Of a DNA stretch of 64,000 nucleotides, positions 48,001-57,672 are shown piece after piece. The notes below the pieces were generated by a model. The model did not search any database. It was not told where the DNA came from and saw only the letters and a program-made list of their open reading frames with translations. This DNA comes from Lithospermum erythrorhizon (Eukaryota > Streptophyta > Magnoliopsida > Boraginales > Boraginaceae). The position numbers and the translations under genes are program-made. The stretch's first letter is position 1; every line of letters starts with the position of its first letter. Where the stretch lies: contig JADFUC010001261.1 in NCBI GenBank assembly GCA_019722365.1, positions 172,861 through 236,860 on the forward strand, written 5' to 3'.

Positions 48001-48480
48001 CAGTAAAATGGGTAAAAAATCGGAACCATAACTTATATTTATGCCTGTTCATCACTCACTCATGATTATAATGGTCTCATCCACTCACTGGACATTATAT
48101 TCTTAGTCGGGTTAAATTTATTAATTTGATCGTTAAAATTCCGCCAAGTCAATCATTAATTAATACGTGACCGGCCACATACCCTTCTTTCTAGAGAGAT
48201 AAAACAGTCATTTCACATAATAAAACACTCCAAAATGTAAAAATGGGGCTAATATATTGCCCCAAATGGATTAATATAGTGCGAAGTTATGGAATTCAAA
48301 ACCCAGATAATTGAAGCAAAAACTGGTCACATTTGACTTCGACTTAATTTGTAATACCCGTAGTAAAAGTAATCGATTAAGAATGACTAGTAAGTTAATG
48401 AAACCATTATATTTATGAATAAGTGAGTGATGAATATATATAAATATAAGTGATGGTTTTGACCTTTTATCCTAGTAAAA
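48001..48480. mobile_element. Inverted-repeat element (unclassified MITE)
   Basis: About 48001-48100 and 48385-48480 are inverted copies with shared words CAGTAAAATGG/CTAGTAAAATAGG, ACCATAACTTATATTTAT/AAATATAAGTGATGGT, TCATCACTCACT/AGTGAGTGATGA and ATAATGGT. The ~290-bp middle has no coding potential. Terminal boundaries and target duplication are not resolved, so the superfamily is unknown. Confidence 0.6.
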
Positions 48481-48835
48481 TAGGTTGCACGTAATATAGT
48501 TTTGTATAGTTTTCACCGAATCTCATACTCCATCCAATTCATTTTAATTTACTTTTTCACATCGACATAAATATTTGATCTTCAATTACTCTTTAATTAT
48601 ATTATTAAAAAATTAATATTATGAAAATAATTTAAAAGATCTAATCCAATTATATAAATTTTATATTTTTATAATAATGAATAATTAATAAATTTAATGG
48701 TCAAAGTTCAATTTGAAAAGTCAAATGATAATGAAAGAATCATCAAGGAAGGAACATATACATAAATATTTCAATTCAAAATTTAATAAAGCCAAATCCA
48801 TCAATATTTAATATTTAGACATTATTTCAAATCAA

Positions 48836-49310
48836 TATACTTGTTCGGCTTGAAGTTGTCACCCTAACAAAAAGTTAATTTGTTTTAAAATGCTCTGTCA
48901 CTTTGGAATTCCAACGCAATATTTAATTTGCTTCCTTTTAAGCCCCTATTTGTGTATATGCAATAAAGCTTCCAATACCAATATATTCTCCAATCCAAAA
49001 CGATCATTGCTTTTGGAAATCGATGTAGAGTTTTGACCATCAATTATTAATTATTCATTATTATAATAAATATAAAATTTATATAGTTAAATTCGCTTTT
49101 AAAAGTAATTTCATAATATTATTTTCTTATAATTTTGAAATATAATTTAAGAGTAATTAAATGACAAAGTTCTATCTCGATTTTCCAAAACTACAATCAT
49201 TTTAAATTGAAGGGAGTATTCATTAATTATTGTTTGATTCATTAATTAGGATATATATAAAAATATTATTTATTATGAATTGATTCTTAATTAACGTGAA
49301 AATAGATTGG
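48836..49310. mobile_element. MITE family Y copy 3, interrupted by a second MITE (48981-49222)
   Basis: 48836-48980 carries the family Y left half (ACTTTGGAATTCCAACGCAA, TTTTAAGCCCCTA). 49223-49310 carries its right half (ATTATTGTTTGATT-like word, GATATATATAAAA, ATTCTTAATTAACGTGAAAA). The interrupting piece has Stowaway-like inverted ends: CTCCAATCCAAAACGATCAT, and the complement of ATGATTGTAGTTTTGGAAAA read from the right end, closing in GAAGGGAGTA. Confidence 0.65.
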
Positions 49311-49378
49311 ATGATCGAGATTGCTATCGGTAACTGTGTGCATCAAAAGGTGGGCAAAATTCTCTCCTTAACAAAGTT

Positions 49379-49537
49379 TCGTTTATATAAACTTTTAGAT
49401 TTTCTTATCAACATAATAGTATACATACCTTCAGCCTTTCTACTCCAAAAATACATATTTTCGTTTTATAAACTTTAGATTTTCTTATCAACATAATAGT
49501 ATACATAATTCCTTCAGCCTTTCACTCCAAAATACAT
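49379..49537 (+). repeat. Tandem ~80-bp repeat in the LINE 5' UTR
   Basis: Two copies carry CGTTT then ATAAACTTTTAGATTTTCTT and TATCAACATAATAGTATACATA, then TTCAGCCTTTC and ACTCCAAAAATACATATTTT. They start at about 49379 and 49461. Confidence 0.85.
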
Positions 49538-49876
49538 ATTTTTTGCATTTTTAACTCTTCATATTAAACCTTTTTAGTTTGCATTAAAACATTCTTTGTA
49601 ATATTAAATGCATGCTAGACACTTGCCACACATTTAATTTTAATATACTTAGCTGTCAATCTCTCCATCCAACACCAAGCTTTTAACTCCTTACTCCCAC
49701 CTTTAAGTTACCATCTTTATCACCACCAAAATATACGTCGACTTCTACCTACAAACAAACAAAACCTTTTAATCTAATCATATATCACCATATTATAATA
49801 GTCCTAAAATGAGTAGTAGTCTTGATAACAAACATTAGGCATATCTAGCCCTAGACGACAAGGATAGGTAATTCCA

Positions 49877-50520
49877 ATGGATAGGCAACAAACCCTCCAT
49901 AATAGAGCTAACTTAGAACACACCCTCCTTGCCATCTTCATAGATGAACACTACTTTACACAAATACAAGTCCAAACATACATCAATAAGTTCTGGCACC
50001 TTCAAGGACAGGTTCAAGTGCGAAAAAATGGAAGAGTCTTCCTCTTAAGTTTTCAAGTGGATGATGACATGGATCTAGTGATGGCAGAAACAATTATATA
50101 TCAACATGCAAGGCGCAGTTCTTGTAATGGATTATTGGAAGCCTAACACTACTTTTGCCACCTTCCAGATCAATTATGCAATAGTTTGGGTCCAATTACA
50201 TCTTTTTCCAGAACATAATTCAAGCTTTGGGAGATGTACAAAATATTGAGTGGAATTCAACATATGTTCATAATCGAGAATTTATTCGAGTTCAAGTACA
50301 GATCCCTCTCAGAGAACCACTCATTGTTGGAGCTTATATCCAAATTTTATCAAGGTCTTCAACATTGGGTTGAGTTTTAGGTATGCAATTTTTTTCAAAG
50401 TTTGTTATAAATGTGGATGTATAGGTCATGCTAACACTGCCTGCTTAGCCTCAGAATCACAAAGTCTCATCAAATATAGAAGAAGATTAGAAACCACTAT
50501 AGAGGATAATTGACAACTCT
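49877..50520 (+). pseudogene. LINE ORF1 (DUF4283 plus CCHC zinc knuckle), frameshifted
   Basis: Nucleic-acid-binding ORF1-type protein of plant L1 elements. Frame 1 from ATG 49877 gives a DUF4283-like segment (YINKFWHLQGQVQVRKNGRV, then VDDDMDLVM). After a frame change come LVMDYWKPNTTFATFQ and YAIVWVQLHLFPE, then ALGDVQNIEWNSTYVHNREF and IPLREPLIVGAYI. The knuckle CYKCGCIGHANTAC follows at about 50403-50445 with C-x2-C-x4-H-x4-C spacing intact. At least three frame breaks occur. The Ser/Thr-rich stretch 50531-50820 continues the ORF1 tail and ends where foreign sequence begins. Confidence 0.8.
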
Positions 50521-50820
50521 CTGATTTTACATGCTACCAACCAAGATCTCCCACTTTATACCTCAAATCAGAGCACTGTCAAATACAAATGCTAACAGAA
50601 ACACTAGAATTGTCGCTCCAGTTTGGTTTTGCAGACACTCTCTCTCCAACTTTCACCACTCTCCATCTCATGATCATGATACCACACAATCTAAAGATAC
50701 AGGCAGCTCCCACAACTCTCTTTTAGTGCGCTCAACAAGTAGTAGCAATTCACAGTCTGACACAGTTTCTTCATCAGCTTCAACTAATCAAACTACATCT
50801 TGGAATAGCCAAAACCCATG

Positions 50821-51690
50821 AGGGTCAAGATTAATTATTTTAAATATTTAACATGACTCAAATTCATGTTAAAATTGTAAATATTAATTTTATTAAATCT
50901 ATAAGTATTCGATAATAAATCTAGAAAGTACTAACATATAAATACTTATGTAAGTAGTAAAATTCTAGAAAATTAATTTCTCATTAAATTATGTACGGAT
51001 TGAGAATTAAAACGGGATCTTAACATGTATTAAATTATGTTAATATTAAATTCTTACACTTTTACGGATCAAGAATTAACGGTATAATAAATCCTCAAAT
51101 AATTTAATTTCAACGAATTGAGAATTAAATGGACCCAACACGGATTAATATTAATCCCACATAAATTAAGTCTTCACTAAGTCATTCTTCGATCAAGACA
51201 TAATTAAGGATCGTGACATACAACCGCGTCACAATAAATCCTAAACAAGTCAATCATCCTACAAGTCAACCATCCTACAAGTTACTTAAATAACAGAATC
51301 GACTGTGATCGTGATAATATGAATCACAGAAAATTCCTGTAAAACAAGTAATTATCCTTCAAAGTTCTCAAATGACATGGACGATAACTAAGGACCTGTG
51401 AGTAGCGTTAAACGCAGCGTAGTGAACCAAAATATGTTTAATCACAAACTCCTGACCTCTCGCAGGAAAAGTATTAGCCGTGACCAAGCATGTGTACTAA
51501 ATTCACATCGACGCAAGTCCAATATACAACCTTCATCCGACAAGTCGAACAAGAGACCGGACGCCATCCGTGAAAGAGAGCAAATACAATAAAATAATAA
51601 AGACCTACGAAGACAACACGCCAAATGGATATTTGCTCTGGTTGAATCTCTAATAATTCCACGCAGATGTAATGAGGTTCAGAGGAGGCA
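50821..51690 (+). other. Tat-family 3' internal fragment
   Basis: AT-rich sequence without genes. Its start (AGGGTCAAGATTAATTATTT, then AAATTCATGTTAA) resembles 29000-29050, the region before the Tat 3' LTR. It ends in a purine-rich word, GGTTCAGAGGAGGC (about 51676-51689), just before an LTR start. Confidence 0.55.
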
Positions 51691-52397
51691 ATCTATGTAT
51701 ATCGAAAATTTATCAAAAATAATAATTAAATTGATTAAGATGAATTAATCAAATTAATTAAAAGTCGAGTCACTAAAAGATGTCACGTGGCTAATTAGGG
51801 TTCTCGATCAAACCATAAATTCAAATCAAACTCTCGATTGAACAAGGGTTCCTGAAAATTAAGCCACTGGAATTAATCGAAGTCAAAAGATGAAGGTTTT
51901 TCTACACCACTAATCCTAAATTGACTCAAAATAGTTCCTTGCAAATGCCTCTCGCATTAAATGTCGATTAAAAATTAAAATTTTAAAATCCCAATTTTAT
52001 TGATTAAAATTTGCTATAAGAACATTTCCGAAAGTCACGTGGGCTCAAAAATAAAGAATCGAAAAATTAAGGAGTTCAAAAATGAAGACTCAAGCCTTTA
52101 TGTTTAAAATCAAGGCTACAAACAGTCAGGTCAAAATGAAAAATCAAATTCCGGAACCTTCTTGGTGATTATAGGCGCCTATAATGATTTCTTGGAGGAG
52201 AATTACTTCCTAAATTTCAAATCTGGCCCAAAATCTTCGCTTAAAATCAACGACAAGATCACATAATTCAATTTGGGGGTCAAACCAACAATCACCCAAT
52301 CGAAGAAAGATTCAAGTTCAAAAGTTTATATAATTTTGCCCCCTCTATTTGTTAGAAAATTCCATCACAAAGAACATCCACAACACACACAATTCAC

Positions 52398-53267
52398 CAA
52401 AGCCAGACAATATTAGCGGTCCACGCAAGTGTCATGTCGCATTTTTTCGAGTTTTAATATGACATATTTATATATGGGATATATGACACATAATTAGTAA
52501 TACTAGAACATGTACTAGTTAAATTCTTCCATGTTTATAACATCAAATAACATTCAACAATAATTTGAAAGGCAAACGTGCATAATTAAAGATTATCCGA
52601 CAAACATGCATAAACAAATATCCTCTAATACAATCGAAAAGACAAACAAGCATCAATAATCATCATTTTCCAACTCCTCGGGCACATAATTAATACAAGC
52701 AATAGTTAAAATGTAATATTCTATTAAAAGTTAAAACTAATACAAACAATAGTTAAAATATAAAATTAATTAATTAATAATACATCAAAAAAATAGTAAT
52801 TAAAATGTAATATTAATCAACTAATAAATATATATCAATATCATTATATCACATTATCACTATTATATATCAAATTAATAAAAACGAATTATCAAAAAAT
52901 AAAAAAACAGAAAAAACCAGAAAAAAAACAAGAAAGAAAGTTACCTGAAGGAGTTGACAAAGTGGAAGAAGCCACCACGGCGCGACGAAGTTGGAGGATC
53001 GGCTGACGCGAAAAAGATTTGCGTAAAAAGAAGGTAGAAAAAAGTGAAATTGGATTTGAGGTTAGGGTTTAATTTAGAAGGAAAAAATCTAAACTCCCGC
53101 TTTTCCGCTATAGCGCCGCAACCGCGACGACGCTGGGCGTCGGAGAATACGCGCTTATACGCCAAACCCGTAGTCGACCGCTACGCCATGACCAATAGCG
53201 GAATTCCACCGCGACGCCTCCGCTCGCTTATACGCTGGGTGCTAAGCGGCGCTTATCTACATCATTG
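52398..53267. mobile_element. hAT-like non-autonomous transposon with 8-bp target duplication
   Basis: The perfect direct repeat CAATTCAC flanks it (52390-52397 and 53268-53275). The insertion interrupts an LTR whose relatives are continuous here. The ends begin CAAAGCCAGAC and, on the other strand, CAATGATGTAG, so only a few terminal bases pair. Both ends then carry AGCGG/AGCGCCGC words; the right ~200 bp are unusually GC-rich, with repeated GCG words. Eight-base duplication is the hAT hallmark. There is no transposase reading frame. Confidence 0.75.
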
Positions 53268-53821
53268 CAATTCACATTCGAAAATTCCCGAGAAAACCTT
53301 TGAGATTTCTCTAAAAGTTAAATCTTTAAAACCGCCAAAGAAACACCATGCTGTGCTAGAAAACACCTACTGGTCAAAATAAAATAAATCAAGATTATCG
53401 CACAAACGCAGAATTCTTCAAATTTCAAGCAAAATTTGATGAGAATCGACGAAAGTTTCTCAAGAACGCTCGAATATTCGCACAACAAAGTTTCAAATAA
53501 ATTCTCGATTATTCATAAATTTTGCATGAACACCAAAAACTGTGTTTGATTCATCACTTAGACCGAAATGTCAGCCTCTATAGCTGATTTTAGGCAGAAA
53601 CACGTTAGTTAAACCCCTCGCCTAGCTGATTCTCAAGATCATCAACAAGCGCGATCGCTTCCACCTTTATATCGATCATCTCTACAAAGAATGTAAGCCC
53701 TAAGGCCGATGTAGTAAAGTTCTCGTACGTAACGCTACTTCCAAAGTTTAAATTAAGTCCAAATTAAGTCCAATGGAGGTCAAATCTCACTACCCGCATT
53801 TTCGTCATATCCTTTAAGTTC

Positions 53822-55882
53822 CACTCTACAAAGAATAAAAGAACATTTCATTAGACGAGTTAGTCGCGATAATTATAAACCGACACAGAAAGAAGTTATC
53901 GCAACGTGAATGACGCTGTAACATGAAATCGGCAATTTTCTGGTAAAGTATTTAGCATAGTTTTCCCACAAATACATGACAAGCCGGGTCCCGCCATGTG
54001 TCACAGAGTTTTTTTCTGTCACAGCCTCCTTTCTAAAATGTCATCGAACGTCATTGCATTACCGACGATAATTGTGAGGTTTTGCTATATCTATTAAATT
54101 CGATAAGCCGAGAAATCTAATTCTTTCGCGCTGTAACGAATCGCGCGCAAACTAAATTAACACATATTTATTCTAACTTTGCACGTTAGTGCGATTTATA
54201 TATTATCAACACTAATAACATAATTTTTTATAATTTATCATATTAATATTAACTAATTTTTCATTTTTCTGATTATATTTTTCTAAAACTTAGAGTGCGG
54301 CATTTATGTGACGTTACATTAATATTATAATTTATTAACAACACTAATAACATAATTTTTATATCTAATTTTTCATTTTCTAATTATATTTTTCAAATCT
54401 TAGAATGTGGGCATTTATGAGACGTTATTAAAATTTAAAATATTTAGGAAAATAATTTAATAGTTTGTGTCGTTACTAAGACGTTTAATAATTATTTAAT
54501 CATAAATTTCATTAATTTATTTAACTTAATATTAACTGCACAATATTAACTAAATTTTTTAATTTAATTTTTTTTTAAACTTAGATAATGACAATCATAT
54601 GACATTAGATTAAATGTGTAATAAAATATTTAAATTATTTATAAAAATTAATTGAATTATTTGTCTCATTAACATGACGTTATGCTAATTTTAATCATAT
54701 AAATTTCATTTAATCAAGAATTTTATATCAATATTTGAATATTTAAATTAAATTAATTTTTTAACGTATGTTCCAAGATGTTTGGTAAATGTTATTAATT
54801 TTGTATCAATTATGATATTAATTATATTAATTCAGATATTAATTTCATCTTTAATAGTAAAATGGTTTCTTCTTTCCGACTAGCCAGGACGGGTTCAAAT
54901 ATTTAAATTAAAATTAATATTAACATGTGGTCATGGTGACGCATAATTTTAATCAATATCAATTATGATATTAATTTCAAATTGCTTTTAATCAACAATT
55001 TTATGTCAATATTTAAATTAAATTAACGCTTTCTTCTAATGTGGCGGGCTAAGTGACGTTACAAATATTCCTAAATAAATTAATATCTTAGAACGTACAC
55101 ATATGTCAAAGATTCTAGAAACCTTTCATTATTCATTAACATAAAATTAAAATGAAAACATGAAAATACACCATAATTTATTCAAAGATATAACGCCTCA
55201 TAAATGTCACATTCTAAGATTTAGAAAAATATAATTAGAAATGAAAAATTAGTTATAAAAATTATGTTATTAGTATTGTTAATAAATTATAATATTAATG
55301 TAACGTCACATAAATGGCGCACTCTAAGTTTTAGAAAAATATAACGTAAAAATGAAAATTAGTTAATATTAATATGATAAATTATAAAAAATTATGTTGT
55401 TGTTAATTATACATAACGTCACACTAACGATACAAAGTTAAGAATAAATAATGTTAATTTAGTTTACGCCACAATTACGTTACACACAAAAGAATTAGAT
55501 TTCTCAACTTATCAGAATTTGTAAGATAATATGTAAAACCTCACAATTATGTCATACGGTTATTAAAAAGTGTGACGCTTCAAAGGGCATGTTACTTATT
55601 CGAAGAAATCGCGACGCTTTAGTGGCTTGTGTTTACCCGAAAAACTCGTGACGCTTATAGCGCCAGGAGTGTTTTCGAGCGAATTATTATGCCACAATAA
55701 CGCCATAGTATTTTGTTGGGAAACATTATGCCACACAAATGTCACTATATTACCGCATTTAATCTTAAATTTTTAAGTGGTTTTTATTATTCCTGGGAGC
55801 CGGACACGCGCAATGTCAATGTTTTATTTATGTGACGGTTTATAAATTATGTCACATTTGCTCATTTTTCTAAGAGAGAGTC
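53822..55882. mobile_element. 2-kb element with long inverted arms (CACTA-like or foldback)
   Basis: Arms of roughly 600-700 bp are inverted copies: about 53866-54440 against 55170-55862. They are best matched over 54060-54430 and 55180-55560, where words such as AATTGTGAGGTTTT, GAGAAATCTAATTCTTT, AACTAAATTAACA, CTTAGAGTGCG and ATTTATGTGACGTTACATTA recur in complement. Both arms are studded with GTGAC/GTCAC and CATTTATGTGAC motifs, like subterminal arrays of CACTA elements. The outermost bases resemble CACTCTACAAAGAA at the left and GACTCTCTCTTAGAA at the right complement. No matching 3-bp duplication is seen, so the class is uncertain. Confidence 0.65.
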
Positions 55883-56199
55883 TCAAGTCCATCAAGACTG
55901 CGACAACTCGTCATGAGCTCATATCCAAATCAAATCGACTCAAGTTCAAATGAAGGTCAAGCTCAAGCCCCAAGTTCAAATCAAGGTCGCTCAAGTCCAA
56001 TCTGTTCAAGCCGCTTCTAGCTTATATCAAAATTCATCAAGATCCCATCAAATCAAATCAAGCCAAGTTGCCTCAAATCAAGCCAGCTGTTGTTTCGACA
56101 ACTCACGTATCGTCAACAAATGCTTAGAGACTTATAAGGCTTTGGGACAATGATCCTCATATAACACAAGAACGTTATGATTATATACGGGATACCGAC

Positions 56200-57117
56200 A
56201 TCCTCTTCAACTGCTAAAATCAGATATCGCTAATTTTCCCCATAAATAGCTTTATTTCAGAATTCTATCATAAATATTAAAATTCTTCTTACATTACAAA
56301 CAAGACTAAAAAATCTGGACTACCTCTATAGCCTTCCAATTTCATTCATCAAATAATACCATTACCAAAATCCTCACCATAGCTTTTAGACAAAAATGCC
56401 AACCAGAAAATCGCAAACATGATCAGCTCTTATTTTTCATAAGTACATTATGGAGCATTTGGACTACAAGAAAAAATAATATCATATTTAATAAAGACAT
56501 ATTTAACAATAACACCTTTATTCACACTTGAAATATTATTAGAGCGCAATGGAAGAAGGCAGCACTTCTCAAATACCACAAAACTTACTCCTACCCAACA
56601 AAATAAATAACTTACTTTTACTACAAAAAACCTTTACACTCTTCATCAATCAAAGAACCATAATTCTAAAAAACACTTTATAGTATATCTTACTTTACAA
56701 CACATACATGAAACTCATATATCCACAAACTGTTTTAACTCCAAATCAAATTATATTTTTCAAGAAAAACTACCATTCAATAAATACATAAACACAAACA
56801 TTCCACATCTTCAACACATAATGCTCGAACCATTATATTTACTATACTAATTGCAAAACCATATTCCTCTCATACTAATTGTTTTGTCATGAATTTTTTG
56901 ATTTCACAGGTTATATCTAGAACATGCAGTAGCTTACAATACAATAAAGAATGGAAGAAGTTTTTGAATGAAAATCCTCAAAGATAGATGCAATATCTAT
57001 TTACAGACTTCAGTTACGGTCACATTTGAGAATTTATATAAAGCTTTTCCCCCTCATGTATAAATAGTGTATATTTTTATTTTGTATAAATACAAGTATG
57101 AATCTATAAAAAAAAAA
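56200..57117 (+). pseudogene. LINE ORF2 C-terminus and 3' UTR
   Basis: Readable residues are ILTIAFRQKCQPENRKHDQL, then FFISTLWSIWTTRKNNIIFN (about 56405-56490), the typical tail of plant L1 ORF2 after the zf-RVT region. RAQWKKAALLKYHKT follows after a stop. The last ~170 bp contain CCCCCTCATGTATAAATAGT and TTTGTATAAATACAAGTATG before the A tail, a common layout of plant LINE 3' ends. Confidence 0.75.
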
Positions 57118-57133
57118 CTGCGTGCATCAAAAG

Positions 57134-57672
57134 AATAATTTATTAATGTATGAGACAGCAATCAATGTCAAAGAGTGGCATGTTGTTTATCTTAATTTTT
57201 TTTGGTGGTGTGAAGTGAATTTATTGAACATCAAAGAAATTCTAGTGTAGTACATATTTGTAGGCTGTATACAGACACTATAAACATACTTTTACACTAG
57301 GAGTCAGCATGGTTTGGGCTCACCACCCTCCTTCCCCCATCATAATATGCTGCCTCCACCTCTGCTCAAAAGGGTGGAGAACCACCTCTCTTCTTCACCC
57401 CCATCACGTTTCTCAATGTAGCTGACATGAGCTTAGTCATATCGAATAATTGACTATAAAATGAATCATAATAGAATAGTACGGAGTCTTACATAAAGAG
57501 ATCACATTTCACACAAATCCTTACACATAAATGTCAAATATCATAGAAGCGACATAAGCATGTCATTAACGCCACACTATTACAAAGGTTTGTATAAGTT
57601 GTCATCTAAGTCTCCAGCTCTTCAATTCGAGTAGTTTCAGCTTGATCAGTCTCCAGCTCTTTGTCAAGCTCT
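57134..57672. other. Intergenic or 3' UTR sequence before the ALY gene
   Basis: Unique DNA. About 57320-57415 is locally rich in CACC/CTCC words with no readable gene. The conserved ALY C-terminal helix is encoded in a different frame at 57608-57690 (see the ALY entry), so part of this stretch was coding in an ancestor. Confidence 0.5.

Larger units (their letters stand above)
51697..56155 (+). mobile_element. Tat-family LTR inside the LINE, itself split by two insertions
   Basis: It begins TGTATATCGAAAATTTATCA and matches the reversed solo LTR ending at 40598 through AAAAGTCGAG, GAATTAATCGAAGTC, GTTAGAAAATTCCATCA, GAGATTTCTCTAAAA, GTTAAATCTTTAAAACC, CGATTATTCATAAATTTTGC and TTTGATTCATCA. 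Similarity is interrupted at 52398-53267 and 53822-55882. About 55883-56150 (repeated CAAGTC/CAAGCTCAAG words) resembles the other LTRs' distal part at 38560-38650 reversed. The LINE resumes near 56155-56200. Confidence 0.7.
49350..57117 (+). mobile_element. LINE (L1-type) with 16-bp target-site duplication, interrupted by other elements
   Basis: CTGTGTGCATCAAAAG (49334-49349) and CTGCGTGCATCAAAAG (57118-57133) are direct repeats with one transition. The right one directly follows an A-rich tail. Inside the left border come a 5' UTR with a tandem repeat and an ORF1 with DUF4283 and a CCHC knuckle. Inside the right border come the C-terminal end of ORF2 and a 3' UTR. Most of ORF2 (endonuclease and reverse transcriptase) is absent. 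The middle (50821 to about 56155) is foreign sequence of the Tat LTR family and further insertions. Confidence 0.85.

Noticed and set aside
53044..53382. 112-residue open frame rich in Arg
   Set aside because: It spans the GC-rich end of the hAT-like element and the adjoining LTR, crossing the insertion border, so it cannot be an old gene.
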